Assembly: GCA_902826455.1 (NCBI GenBank)
Contig: CADEEV010000038.1
Span: 1-42,853, forward strand
DNA length: 42,853 nt
Reading direction: 5' to 3'
DNA from: an uncultured Acidobacteriota bacterium
Lineage (GTDB): Bacteria; Acidobacteriota; Vicinamibacteria; Fen-336
A program made the translations under genes and the position numbers. Below, piece by piece: positions 32,378 to 40,067 of the stretch (positions are counted from its first letter, which is position 1; each line of letters starts with the position of its first letter). The notes beneath the pieces were generated by a model that searched no databases, was not told the origin of the DNA, and saw only the letters and a program-made list of their open reading frames with translations.

Positions 32378-33922
32378 TTACTTCGACTCGGGCCAGATGG
32401 AGCTCAAGGGCCACGCCTCGAGCGAGACGAGGCGCGCGGCGCCGCCGACGGCGTAGAGCGCGACGCCGTCGCTGTCGGCGGCGGGGAAGACCTGGTCCGT
32501 CAAGGCGATCGTGCCGTCCTGGGCGAAGACCTCGACGGAGGACCAATCGACGAAGACGTGGAGCCGGACACGGCCGTTCTCGATGGCGATCGGCGCCGCG
32601 TGGCGGCCCGTGAAGTCGGGCTGGAAGGCGACCTGGCCGGAGCGGGTGCGATCGACGAAGAGCCGACCGGAGCGGGCGTCGATCCCGACGACGGTCTCCT
32701 CGTCCCGGCCAACGCGCAGCTTGAGACCGGCCTCGGAGGCGCCGCCCAGCTCGAGCTCGGCGACGATCTCGAGGGCCTTGCCCCGGAGGGCGATCGGCGA
32801 CGAGCCCGCGGAAATCGCCCGGGCCGCGATGCGCTGCGGCGCGCCCCGGAGCCCGCGGAGCTCCGCCACGGGCTCCTGCGCCAGGCGGATGCCGTCCCGG
32901 GTCGTGCGCAGGGCGAGCGCGCGCGGCACGCTCTGGGCGCTGCGCCAGGGCGCCGTCGGGATCTGGTTGCCGTAGAGCCAGTTGTTCATCCAGCCGAGCC
33001 ACAGCCGGCGGCCGTCCGACTCCGGCACGTCCGACCACGACACGGCCGCGTAGAAGTCCTTCCCGTAGTCGGCCCACAGCGCCGCATCCAGTCCGGTCTT
33101 GCCGGCCGCCGCCGCCGTGCCCGGATCGGGAACGAAGCGCGTGCCGTCGAAGCGGCCCACGAAGTACTGCACCCCCGAGCCGCCGGCGATCGCGCCGGGG
33201 TTCAGGTTGAGGATCAGCACCCAGCGCGTGTCGCCGGCCTTGCCGTCGACGGGAAGCTCGAACAGATCGGGACACTCCCAGACGCCGCCCACCGCGCCGG
33301 CCGGTCCGAACTCGCTCAGCGCCGTCCACTGCTTCAGGTCGGGCGACGCGTAGAAGCGCAGCTTGTGCTCCGCGGCCAGCGACACGACCATCACCCACTT
33401 CCGCTGCGGCGCGTACCAGAACACCTTCGGATCGCGGAACTCGGTGGAGCCGATGTCGATCACGGGATTCCCCGCGTAGCGGGTCCAGGTGCGGCCGCGA
33501 TCGTTGCTGTAGGCGAGGTTCTGGGCCTGGTTCTTCGTGGCCTCGCGGTAGCCGGTGTAGACCGCCACCAGGGGCGTGCGGCCGCCGGCGCCGAAACCGC
33601 TGGTGTTCTTCCAGTCCACGACCGCGCTGCCCGAGAACGCCATCACGCCGTCCACCTCGGGGATCGCCACCGGCAGGTGCTGCCAGCGCACGAGGTCCGT
33701 GCTGACCGCGTGGCCCCAGCTCATGTGGCCCCACGTGTCGCCGAAGGGGTTGTACTGGTAGAAGAGGTGATACTCGCCGTCGTAGTAGACGAGGCCGTTG
33801 GGGTCGTTCGTCCAGTTCACGGCCGGCGAGAAATGGAACTGGGGCCGGAACGGCTCGCGGTAGGTGGGGGCGGCGCCGGTGGCGGCGGCGAGGGCGAGCG
33901 TCAGCGCGAGCGCCGCGCTCAC
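32378..33922 (-). CDS. Exported GH32 beta-fructosidase
   Basis: 514 residues with a signal peptide (about 18 residues). The five-bladed propeller carries the three GH32 catalytic motifs: WTNDPNG with nucleophile D40, FRDPKVFW with stabiliser D164, and WECPDLF with acid/base E216. A C-terminal beta-sandwich starts near residue 370 (LRTTRDGIRL) and contains LHVFVDWSSVEVFAQDG, typical of levanase/inulinase-type enzymes. It should release fructose from sucrose, inulin or levan outside the cytoplasm. No fructose transporter or kinase is next to it. The GTG at 33922 overlaps the SnoaL-like stop. Confidence 0.93.
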   Translation of the reverse strand: MSAALALTLALAAATGAAPTYREPFRPQFHFSPAVNWTNDPNGLVYYDGEYHLFYQYNPFGDTWGHMSWGHAVSTDLVRWQHLPVAIPEVDGVMAFSGSAVVDWKNTSGFGAGGRTPLVAVYTGYREATKNQAQNLAYSNDRGRTWTRYAGNPVIDIGSTEFRDPKVFWYAPQRKWVMVVSLAAEHKLRFYASPDLKQWTALSEFGPAGAVGGVWECPDLFELPVDGKAGDTRWVLILNLNPGAIAGGSGVQYFVGRFDGTRFVPDPGTAAAAGKTGLDAALWADYGKDFYAAVSWSDVPESDGRRLWLGWMNNWLYGNQIPTAPWRSAQSVPRALALRTTRDGIRLAQEPVAELRGLRGAPQRIAARAISAGSSPIALRGKALEIVAELELGGASEAGLKLRVGRDEETVVGIDARSGRLFVDRTRSGQVAFQPDFTGRHAAPIAIENGRVRLHVFVDWSSVEVFAQDGTIALTDQVFPAADSDGVALYAVGGAARLVSLEAWPLSSIWPESK

Positions 33923-34323
33923 GAGGCCTTCAGCTGCTCCAGCAGCCCTCCCAGGTTCCACGAGTCCCAGCCCTCGACGATGCGGCCGTTCTCGAAGCGC
34001 AGCCACGTCATGCCGCGGAAGGTCACCTTCCGATTCGTGGCCGGCACGCCCAGGTGACCGCCCAGGTGCGTCGCCTCGACGCTCCAGCGCACCACGACGC
34101 TGTCGCCCTCGGCGACCGCCGCGATGACGGTGATCCGCAGGTCGGGAAACGCCCCGAGCAGCCCGGCGCGCGCCTCACGGAAGCCGTCGGGGCCGCGGGT
34201 CACGACGCCTTCCATGTGGCCCACGCCGTCGGGGGCGATCATCTCGTCGATCGTGGCCTCGCGCCGGTCGTTCCAGACCTCGCGCATCCAGCGCAGGGCC
34301 CGGTCGCGGTTGGATTCGGGCAT
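33919..34323 (-). CDS. SnoaL-like polyketide cyclase/ester cyclase family
   Basis: 134 residues with the SnoaL pattern: RWMREVWNDRREATIDEMIAPDGVGHMEG, FREARAGLLGAFPDLRITV, VVVRWSVEATHLGGHLGVPATNRKVTFRGMTWLRFENGRIVEGWDSWN. Members include aldol cyclases, but most are uncharacterised small-molecule binders. AGGAGG sits 5 bases before the ATG at 34323. Its stop overlaps the GH32 start, so the two are cotranslated, an unexplained pairing. Confidence 0.85.
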   Translation of the reverse strand: MPESNRDRALRWMREVWNDRREATIDEMIAPDGVGHMEGVVTRGPDGFREARAGLLGAFPDLRITVIAAVAEGDSVVVRWSVEATHLGGHLGVPATNRKVTFRGMTWLRFENGRIVEGWDSWNLGGLLEQLKAS

Positions 34324-34349
34324 CGGGTCCTCCTGGGGGAGCGTGTGAG

Positions 34350-34361
34350 GGACTCTACCCC
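34350..34361 (-). promoter_or_regulatory. Candidate promoter, TAGAGT within a repeated 12-mer
   Basis: On the minus strand the 12-mer GGGGTAGAGTCC contains a TANNNT -10 (34357-34352). It lies about 28 bases before the SnoaL-like ATG, in the 47-base gap after the RidA gene. The identical 12-mer occurs at 38361-38372 before another exported NTF2-like gene. Confidence 0.4.
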
Positions 34362-34370
34362 GGAAGACGG

Positions 34371-34757
34371 CTACTTCGCCGCCATCGCCTCGACCTCGAG
34401 CTTCCACCGGGGATCGAGGAGCCGGCAGCAGACGACCGTCAGCGCGACCTTGTGGGCGCCAAGGTACTTCATGCGGAGCTGGACGTTCGCCTCGTCGTGC
34501 TCCGGGTCGGCGAGATAGAAGCGCATCGACACGAGGTCGCCGTAGTCCATCCCGGCCGAGCGCAGGATCGTGCCGAGGTGCCGCCAGATGAGCTCGCCCT
34601 GGTCCTCGAAGGACTCGGGCAGCGTCGTGCCGTCGGCCTCGTAGCCGTTGAGGCCGCTCACGATCAAGAGCCGCGAGTCCCCTCGGACCTCGACGGCGTG
34701 GGCGTAGCAGCGATAGGGGGGAAAGACGCCGGGCGGGTTGTGCTGGATCACGCTCAC
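34371..34757 (-). CDS. RidA/YjgF-family protein
   Basis: 128 residues of the Rid superfamily, trimeric enzymes that hydrolyse reactive enamines/imines. Visible are LLIVSGLNGYEADG, FEDQGELIWRHLGTILRSAGMDYGDLVSMRFYLAD and LTVVCCRLLDPRWKLEVEAMA. The usual catalytic Arg near the end (R-x-P region) appears here as LLDPRWKLEVE, with Arg following Pro, so it may belong to a Rid subgroup other than RidA proper and its activity is unsure. The GTG start overlaps the DHFR-like stop as GTGA. Confidence 0.85.
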   Translation of the reverse strand: MSVIQHNPPGVFPPYRCYAHAVEVRGDSRLLIVSGLNGYEADGTTLPESFEDQGELIWRHLGTILRSAGMDYGDLVSMRFYLADPEHDEANVQLRMKYLGAHKVALTVVCCRLLDPRWKLEVEAMAAK

Positions 34758-35293
34758 GCGGGTCGAGCTCCGGGGACGGCGTACTCCGTCTGCACGAGAC
34801 CGCTGGGATACGTCCGGGTCGCGACGTGCTCCAGCCGGACGTCCTGGGCCAAGGCGCCGAACAGCGGCAGCCCGTCGCCGATCAGCACCGGCACGCGCGT
34901 GACGATGAGGCGCTGGATCAGGCCCGCGCGCAGGAAGCCCTGGATCGTCACGCCGCCGTCGACGTAGACGTGACGGGCGCCGCTCGCCTCGAGGCGCGCA
35001 GCGATCGACTCGGGCGTGCCGTCCAGGTGCTCGACCTTCCCGCCGCGTGCCCTCGCAGCCGAGAGGTCGAGCGGTCCGCTGCTGAGCACGACGACGCGCT
35101 TGTCGCCGTAGACCCAGCCTTCGAAGCCCATCACGATCTCGAACGTCTTCCGGCCGATGAGCAGCGTGTCGACCGACGCCATGAAGTCGGTGTAACCGTG
35201 TTCCTCCGGCTCCTCGGGAAGGAAGTCGAGGGCGCCGTCGCGCCGCGCGAGGAAACCGTCGACGCTGATGCCGCAGAAGACGCTGAGCTTCAT
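34754..35293 (-). CDS. Dihydrofolate reductase-fold (RibD C-terminal-like) protein
   Basis: 179 residues. The fold is the NADPH-binding reductase domain shared by DHFR and RibD: LSVFCGISVDGFLARRDGALDFLP, DTLLIGRKTFEIVMGFEGW, RVVVLSSGPLD, ARHVYVDGGVTIQGFLRAGLIQRLIVTRVPVLIGDGLPLFG. Such stand-alone proteins (YyaP/YwjB type) are common accessory genes with unknown substrates. It starts 2 bases after the cupin-VOC gene and overlaps the RidA-like gene. Confidence 0.88.
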   Translation of the reverse strand: MKLSVFCGISVDGFLARRDGALDFLPEEPEEHGYTDFMASVDTLLIGRKTFEIVMGFEGWVYGDKRVVVLSSGPLDLSAARARGGKVEHLDGTPESIAARLEASGARHVYVDGGVTIQGFLRAGLIQRLIVTRVPVLIGDGLPLFGALAQDVRLEHVATRTYPSGLVQTEYAVPGARPA

Positions 35294-35295
35294 GC

Positions 35296-36171
35296 TCAGC
35301 GTGCCGGCGGCAGCCGGCTGCGCGAATACAGTCCCAGCGGGTGGCCCGAAGGGTCGAGGATCACGCCGATGGCCCCGGTGTCGTTCGGCAGGTCGAAGGG
35401 GAAGCCCTCGACCACCGTGCCCCCGAGCTCCTTCACCTTGCCCAGCATGGCCGGCAGGTCGGAGACCTGGACGTAGACCACACCGTTGAAGGGGCTGACG
35501 GCGCCGTCGGCCCGGCGGATCGTGCCGATCGACTCGCCACGCGAGACGATCTCGGCCGCGAGATCCGTCCCGATCACGGCCTTGTAGGTCCAGCCGAACA
35601 GCGCCGCGTAGAAGTCGCGGGCCCTCGGCACGTCCTTCACGGCGATGTCGAACCACGCGGCGCGTCCCGCGCCCACCTCGGCGGGCATCGAGCCCGCGGC
35701 CGGCGCCTTCAGGCCGGGGATCTTCGCGACGACGTAGACCAGCTCGGGTCCCTCGATCGCGCTCACCCAGTGCACGACCCCCGCGGGCACCACACCCACG
35801 TCGCCGGCGCGCACCGCCCGTGCCTTCCCACCGGTGACGCCCGTGCCGCGGATCTCGCCCGGGCCGATCTCCCTGGCTCCGACGAGGGAACCTCCCGTGG
35901 TGATCGTCGCGTTTCCTTCGAGGACCACGAAGAGGTCCGAGGAGTCGGTGTGGATCTCGGACAGGCCGACGCGCGTCCGGCGGATGCCGATGACCGGATG
36001 GTCCGCCTGGATCGCGAGCGGCGCCGCGAAGAGCCCGGGGACCATCGTGTCCTCGGGGGCCTTGCGGATCGCCTCACGGATCTCCGGCGCCGCCAGGAAG
36101 TCGGCGGGCAGGGTCGGCGACGCCTGGCCGAGGGTGAGGAACGCGAGCGACGCGGCGATCAGCAAGGTCAT
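35296..36171 (-). CDS. Exported cupin-VOC fusion protein
   Basis: 291 residues. A signal peptide (MTLLIAASLAFLTLGQA) is followed by a cupin at about 50-150 (EIHTDSSDLFVVLEGNATITTGG with H74, then GDVGVVPAGVVHWV with H134). A VOC domain occupies about 170-286 (AAWFDIAVKDVPRARDFYAALFGW, then VVYVQVSDLPAMLGKVKELGG and GVILDPSGHPLGLY). The linker is short. Combining these two metal-capable beta folds in one exported chain is unusual; ligand and activity are unknown. GGGGAG lies just before the ATG at 36171, and the gene is 8 bases after DUF4019. Confidence 0.82.
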   Translation of the reverse strand: MTLLIAASLAFLTLGQASPTLPADFLAAPEIREAIRKAPEDTMVPGLFAAPLAIQADHPVIGIRRTRVGLSEIHTDSSDLFVVLEGNATITTGGSLVGAREIGPGEIRGTGVTGGKARAVRAGDVGVVPAGVVHWVSAIEGPELVYVVAKIPGLKAPAAGSMPAEVGAGRAAWFDIAVKDVPRARDFYAALFGWTYKAVIGTDLAAEIVSRGESIGTIRRADGAVSPFNGVVYVQVSDLPAMLGKVKELGGTVVEGFPFDLPNDTGAIGVILDPSGHPLGLYSRSRLPPAR

Positions 36172-36179
36172 GTCTCCCC

Positions 36180-36596
36180 TCAGCGCACGAAGTAGCCCGA
36201 CACGCGCCAGACGCCGTCGGCATCGCGAGTCGGCGTTATGGTCTCGACCGCGGCCGCCTTCTTCTCGAAGACGGAGTCGTACTGGAGGATCACGTACTGG
36301 CCGTCGGGCGCCCCCGGCAGCTTCTCGAGGTACTGCCGCGACTTCAGCTTGCGCGAGACGAGCTTGCCGAGAGGCGGCCGCGCGGCGCCCAGGGCCTGCG
36401 CCCATTGGGCCTTCGTCAAGGCCGTCTTGAACATCGACGCGGCCTGATCCCAGGACGCCTCCGAGTTGCCGGCGTCGGTCAGCTTGAGCCACGACTCCGC
36501 GGCGGTCTGCGCCAGATCCTCGGGAGCCTCGGCGGCGTGTGCGATCGCCCCGCAGCACACGAAACCAACGGCCAGGACGGCGCTCAGCAGTCTCAT
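36180..36596 (-). CDS. Exported DUF4019 protein
   Basis: 138 residues with a signal peptide (cleavage near A21/A22). The mature protein matches DUF4019: AAESWLKLTDAGNSEASWDQAASMFKTALTKAQWAQALGAARPPLGKLVSRKL, then PDGQYVILQYDSVFEKKAAAVETI and DGVWRVSGYFVR. The family is a small NTF2-like or cystatin-like periplasmic domain of unknown role. It lies between the DLH-like gene (10 bases upstream) and the cupin-VOC gene, all on the minus strand, so they probably form one transcript. Confidence 0.85.
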   Translation of the reverse strand: MRLLSAVLAVGFVCCGAIAHAAEAPEDLAQTAAESWLKLTDAGNSEASWDQAASMFKTALTKAQWAQALGAARPPLGKLVSRKLKSRQYLEKLPGAPDGQYVILQYDSVFEKKAAAVETITPTRDADGVWRVSGYFVR

Positions 36597-36606
36597 CGTC
36601 CGTTCC

Positions 36607-37290
36607 TCACTGTAGGAGCCGCGCCTTCAGGAAGGCCGTGGCTCGCGCCCACGAGTCGCGATCGGCGGCTTCATCGTAACCGCCCCACGAGTTGTTCGGG
36701 TCGGCGAAGCCGTGCTGGGCCTCCGGGTAGATGCGCACCTCGGTGGCGCTGCCGCGGGCCGCGGCTTCGAACCGGCGCGCCTCGTCCACGGAGGGTCCCA
36801 TGTCCTGGCCCCCGAAGAAGGCGAGGGCGGTCGAGCCCGCCGCCGGTGTCGCCGGTGGAACCCCGTACCAACTCACGGCGCCGGCGACGCCCTTCTCGCC
36901 CGCGAACGCGAGGGCGTCGCGCCCGCCCATGCGGGCGCCGACCACGGCGAGGCGCCGCCCGCGGACGTCGTCCCGGGCGATCAGCCAGTCGCGGGCCGCC
37001 CGCAGGCCCGCAAGCGTCCGCGCGCTCGGCGGGCCCGTCATGACCGCGTGCATCGCGTCGCGATCCGCCGGCCGCTCGCCCCGGTCCGGCGTCACGCGTA
37101 GGACCAGGTAGCCGTCGGCGGCCAGGCGATCCGCGGCCGTGGGCTCCCACGGACCGGCCTTCCACCAGCCCTCGATGAGCAGGACCGTCGGAAACGGACC
37201 CGCGCCGGTGGGGCGGTGGAGCTCGGCCGACGGCAGACCCTCGATCTTCACGGGAGTGGACAGGAGCAGCGCCAGCAGGAGGAGGTTCAT
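36607..37290 (-). CDS. Exported dienelactone hydrolase-like protein lacking its nucleophile
   Basis: 227 residues with a short hydrophobic leader. It is an alpha/beta-hydrolase of the dienelactone-hydrolase group: VLLIEGWW, RLAADGYLVLRV, LRAARDWLI, then the nucleophile elbow, VSWYGVPP, and late D163 (FFGGQD) and H193 (AQHGFADP). At the elbow, where Cys or Ser is required, the sequence is VVGARMGG, with Arg120. The codon CGC differs by one base from the Cys codon TGC. Asp and His are kept, as is E40 beside the active site. It may be inactive, or the base may be an assembly error. Confidence 0.82.
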   Translation of the reverse strand: MNLLLLALLLSTPVKIEGLPSAELHRPTGAGPFPTVLLIEGWWKAGPWEPTAADRLAADGYLVLRVTPDRGERPADRDAMHAVMTGPPSARTLAGLRAARDWLIARDDVRGRRLAVVGARMGGRDALAFAGEKGVAGAVSWYGVPPATPAAGSTALAFFGGQDMGPSVDEARRFEAAARGSATEVRIYPEAQHGFADPNNSWGGYDEAADRDSWARATAFLKARLLQ

Positions 37291-37360
37291 GCCGTGATGT
37301 ACGGCCGACGCGCACCGACGTTCCGCGCCCGGCTGAGGTCACGGCATTGGATGCGGCGCG

Positions 37361-37891
37361 TCACGCGGGCGCCCGCCATGCGAACAGCCGCAGCGCCGCC
37401 TCGCCCGCGGCTCCGGCCGTCGTGCCCGTGTGCGCCATCCCGAGGCGGGCGAGCACCCGCGCCGAGGCCTCGTTCTCGGGATGGGTGATCGCCAGGATGT
37501 GCGTCAGGCCGAGGCGTGTCCGGGCGTCCTGGAGCACGGCCGCGCCCGCCTCTGCCGCGTAACCCGACCCGCGATGCTCGGGCAGGAACGCGAAGCCCAG
37601 GTCGGGCGCGTCGAGGGTCGCTCTCTTCAGGAGGCCACAGATCCCGAGGGCGGCGCCGTCCGTCTTCCTCTCGACCACGAAGAGGCCGAAGCCATGCTCG
37701 CGGAACGGCGGCAGGAGCCGTTGCTCCACGTAGCCGACCGCGTCCTGTTCGGTGCGCACGCCGCGGTCGCCGATGTAGCGCAGCCAGTCGGCGTCGTTCA
37801 ACAGGCGCGCGAAGAAGGCGGCGTCGGCGGTCGCGGGCTCGCGCAGGACGAGGCGCTCGGTGGCCAGGCTGACCGTCGTCACCGCCGTCAT
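37361..37891 (-). CDS. GNAT family N-acetyltransferase (RimJ/RimL-like)
   Basis: 176 residues. The pattern is of the RimJ/RimL-type GNATs: LATERLVLREPATADAAFFARLLND, ALGICGLLKRATLDAPDLGFAFLPEHRGSGYAAEAGAAVL, with acetyl-CoA pyrophosphate loop RGSGYA, and LTHILAITHPENEASARVLARLGM. The acceptor could be a ribosomal protein N-terminus or a small amine. It is cytoplasmic. ATG 37891 overlaps the stop of the exported NTF2-like gene upstream. The 70 bases between its stop and the DLH-like start show no clear promoter. Confidence 0.9.
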   Translation of the reverse strand: MTAVTTVSLATERLVLREPATADAAFFARLLNDADWLRYIGDRGVRTEQDAVGYVEQRLLPPFREHGFGLFVVERKTDGAALGICGLLKRATLDAPDLGFAFLPEHRGSGYAAEAGAAVLQDARTRLGLTHILAITHPENEASARVLARLGMAHTGTTAGAAGEAALRLFAWRAPA

Positions 37892-38334
37892 CGAGCCGGG
37901 CAACCGGTCGTCCGCGACGAGAACGTCAGGTTCATCACCTTCCACGCGCCGCCGTCGCGCACGAGATCGAAGTGGTCGACGCCGCAGTTCGTCACCTGGC
38001 CCTTGACCCGCACGACGAACGTGGCCCACACCATCGCGATGTCGCCGTCGACATCGATCCGAGGCTCGGAGAGGCGCTCCTCGAAGGGACTGTCGGGCCT
38101 GATGCGCTCCGCGAACTGCGTCCAGCTCTGCTGCCGCAGGCCGGTGCCGCTCTGGCGCGCACCCGTCGCCGTCACGCGTCCGTCGGGGAAGACCTGCCGC
38201 AGCATCGCCGCCGCGTCGCCGGCCTCGAAGGACGCGAGCAGGGCGTGGATGGGCGCGAGAACGGCCGCGTCGGACGCGGTCTCGGCGCCGGCTACGGGCG
38301 CCAGAAGCAGAGCCGCCAGGAGATGTCGTTTCAT
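37888..38334 (-). CDS. Exported NTF2-like protein
   Basis: 148 residues with a signal peptide (cleavage after VAGA, residue 17). The mature part is NTF2/SnoaL-like: APIHALLASFEAGDAAAMLRQVFPDG, IDVDGDIAMVWATFVVRVKGQ and HFDLVRDGGAWKVMNLTFSSR. Two cysteines (TNCGVD and TGCPAR) could bond. The family often has simple ligand-binding or unknown roles. A TAGAGT hexamer at 38368-38363 sits about 28 bases upstream of the ATG and may start this transcript; the coupled GNAT gene follows. Confidence 0.83.
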   Translation of the reverse strand: MKRHLLAALLLAPVAGAETASDAAVLAPIHALLASFEAGDAAAMLRQVFPDGRVTATGARQSGTGLRQQSWTQFAERIRPDSPFEERLSEPRIDVDGDIAMVWATFVVRVKGQVTNCGVDHFDLVRDGGAWKVMNLTFSSRTTGCPAR

Positions 38335-38360
38335 TCGTTGCCTTCCTTCGTCATCGTCAC

Positions 38361-38372
38361 GGACTCTACCCC
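38361..38372 (-). promoter_or_regulatory. Candidate promoter, second copy of the 12-mer
   Basis: GGGGTAGAGTCC on the minus strand, identical to 34361-34350, in the gap before the exported NTF2-like gene. TAGAGT (38368-38363) would serve as -10. The site lies at the very end of the preceding P-loop gene, covering its stop region. Confidence 0.4.
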
Positions 38373-38929
38373 AACGCCACGCGCTCCAAGGCTCCGATCC
38401 GAGCCTGGGGTGAAGCGGGCAAGACGATCACGCGAGGCGTGGGGCCGGAGCCGATGACGTCGCGCGCGTCGTCGAGCAGGATGCGCTGGAGCTTGTCGTC
38501 CACGCGACGACGGAAGCGCGCGTCCTCACCAGGCCGAGCCGCCACCTCGGACGAGCGCGGCACGTAGGCGACGACGTCGAGCTGCCGCATCGCGGAACGT
38601 ACGTCCGCCGTATGGCCTCGAATGAAGTCCCTGACTTCTTCGGCACCCCAGGCGCCGCGACTCGCGGCGGCATACGCCAGGTAGTCCGCCGGACTGCGCT
38701 CGAAGATCACGTTCAACCTACTCGATGCGGCCCGGACGGTGGCGACGGTGTAGCTCAGCAGGCGGCGCAGCGACTCGGCAGTCGGAGCCCCGGAGTCGGT
38801 GAGCTCGACATCGTCACCGAGGGTCTCGAAGGCCTCCGGCTCGTGGGTGTAGTCGGGGAAGCGCTCGAGGAACTGCGCGATCAGCGTGCTCTTGCCGGTG
38901 CCGTGGGTTCCCGAGACGGCGAGGCGCAT
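38366..38929 (-). CDS. P-loop nucleotide kinase-like ATPase
   Basis: 187 residues. The Walker A motif is SGTHGTGKSTL (residues about 6-16). LNVIFERSPADYLAYAAA resembles the DRxPxDYLAY element of NadR/deoxynucleoside-kinase-like P-loop proteins (AAA_28 group), and QLDVVAYVPRSSE is a following strand. A basic lid is suggested by RFRRRVDDKLQRIL. Members are small-molecule kinases or stand-alone NTPases of unknown substrate. It starts directly after the stop of the small membrane protein gene, so the two are likely cotranslated. Confidence 0.82.
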   Translation of the reverse strand: MRLAVSGTHGTGKSTLIAQFLERFPDYTHEPEAFETLGDDVELTDSGAPTAESLRRLLSYTVATVRAASSRLNVIFERSPADYLAYAAASRGAWGAEEVRDFIRGHTADVRSAMRQLDVVAYVPRSSEVAARPGEDARFRRRVDDKLQRILLDDARDVIGSGPTPRVIVLPASPQARIGALERVALG

Positions 38930-39145
38930 TCAGGCCGCGGAACGGCCTCCACGCCACCGCACCGCGTACGGCAGCACGAAGAGGTACAGGCCGGTGAAGA
39001 GGAGCAGCGCGAGCGGAAGCAGCGGCGAGTAGGTGATCCACGCGGGCGGAGTGCCCCACTTGGCCATCGCGACGAAGTTCGCGATCACGGCCAGCGTGAA
39101 GGCGATCGAGACCCAGCGATGGAACTGCCTGATCCAGTAGCTCAC
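38930..39145 (-). CDS. Small two-helix membrane protein
   Basis: 71 residues. An amphipathic N-terminus (SYWIRQFHRWVS) is followed by two hydrophobic helices (IAFTLAVIANFVAMA and LLPLALLLFTGLYLFVLPY) and a basic tail (RWRGGRS), giving a hairpin with both ends inside by the positive-inside rule. No family is assigned. The GTG at 39145 is favoured because AGGAGG lies about 7 bases upstream and it overlaps the VOC stop as GTGA; the longer frame from 39184 would lie inside the VOC gene. Confidence 0.75.
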   Translation of the reverse strand: MSYWIRQFHRWVSIAFTLAVIANFVAMAKWGTPPAWITYSPLLPLALLLFTGLYLFVLPYAVRWRGGRSAA

Positions 39146-39564
39146 GAGCGACCTCCTGACTTGCGTGCCCCGACGACCTTCCAACCGTTGCCCGACGGAT
39201 CCCGGAAACCGGCGTCGACCGTGCCGAAGCGGTCGACCGGCTCCTGCGTCAGCTCGACGCCGCGCGCCCGCATGGCCTCGCAGGCGGCCCGGCAGTCGTC
39301 TACGACCAGCACCAGCGGCGGCATCGCGCCCTTGGCCACGAGCGCCCGCAACGCCTGCGCCGTCGCGGCGTCGTGCACCGGCGGCCCCGGCGTGAACAGG
39401 CCGAGCTGGAACGACGGCTGGTCCGGATGCTGCACCGTGAGCCAGCGGTAGTCCCCGTTCTTCACGTCCGTGTGTACGCGAAACCCGACCTTCTCCACGT
39501 AGAACGCGAGCGCCTCGTCCTGGTCCCTCACGTACAGCCCGACCACTTCCACACCCTGGCTCAT
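39142..39564 (-). CDS. VOC family (glyoxalase-like) protein
   Basis: 140 residues, a single VOC module pair: VEVVGLYVRDQDEALAFYVEKVGFRVHTDV, WLTVQHPDQPSFQLGLF, then PPLVLVVDDCRAACEAMRARGVELTQEP and AGFRDPSGNGWKVVG. Metal ligands are not certain. Such proteins act as isomerases, dioxygenases or antibiotic-binding proteins. It directly follows an AraC-type regulator with an ATGA overlap, a common arrangement for a regulator and its partner VOC gene; that link is inferred. Confidence 0.88.
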   Translation of the reverse strand: MSQGVEVVGLYVRDQDEALAFYVEKVGFRVHTDVKNGDYRWLTVQHPDQPSFQLGLFTPGPPVHDAATAQALRALVAKGAMPPLVLVVDDCRAACEAMRARGVELTQEPVDRFGTVDAGFRDPSGNGWKVVGARKSGGRS

Positions 39565-40067
39565 AGGCTCGTCTTCCTCCGGCCCCTTTTATAGCCGGGC
39601 GTGGTTCGGCGCCGCTTCTCCGAAACTGCGATCGTGAGGTCGGGGCGATGGGCGGCGCTCAGGAAGCAGGGGGGCACGCGGTCGAGGGCACTGGCGGCAT
39701 CCCGCGCGCGCTGCCGGATCGCGGTCGGGCTCTCGCCGGTGACGTCACGGAACGTGCGGCCGAACGTGCCCAGGCTCTCCCAGCCCGTGTCGAAGGCGAT
39801 TTCGAGGATGGGGAGGTCGGTGTCCCGCAGGAGCGCCGTCGCGCGCTCGATGCGCCGCGTGAGCAGGTAGCGGTGGGGTGGCACCCCGAAGGCCTGTTTG
39901 AACGATCGCGCGAAGTGGGCCTCGGAGACGCCGCTGACCCTTGCGAGCCTCTTCACGGGCCAGGCCTCGTTCGACGCGGCGTCCATCCGGTCCTTCGCTC
40001 GCAGGAGGCGCCGCAGGAGCTCGGGGTCCTGGCTCGCGGCCGCCGTCTCAGGACTGCGGGGCGACAT
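39561..40067 (-). CDS. AraC-family transcriptional regulator
   Basis: 168 residues, little more than the DNA-binding region. Two HTH units are visible: first VKRLARVSGVSEAHFARSFKQAFGVPPHRYLLTRRI (about 38-73), second ALLRDTDLPILEIAFDTGWESLGTFGRTFRDVTGESPTAIR (about 78-118). No ligand-binding domain precedes them, and a basic, unstructured tail of about 50 residues follows. It probably regulates its own coupled VOC gene. Its start overlaps the end of the HEPN-like gene by 20 bases. Confidence 0.9.
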   Translation of the reverse strand: MSPRSPETAAASQDPELLRRLLRAKDRMDAASNEAWPVKRLARVSGVSEAHFARSFKQAFGVPPHRYLLTRRIERATALLRDTDLPILEIAFDTGWESLGTFGRTFRDVTGESPTAIRQRARDAASALDRVPPCFLSAAHRPDLTIAVSEKRRRTTPGYKRGRRKTSL

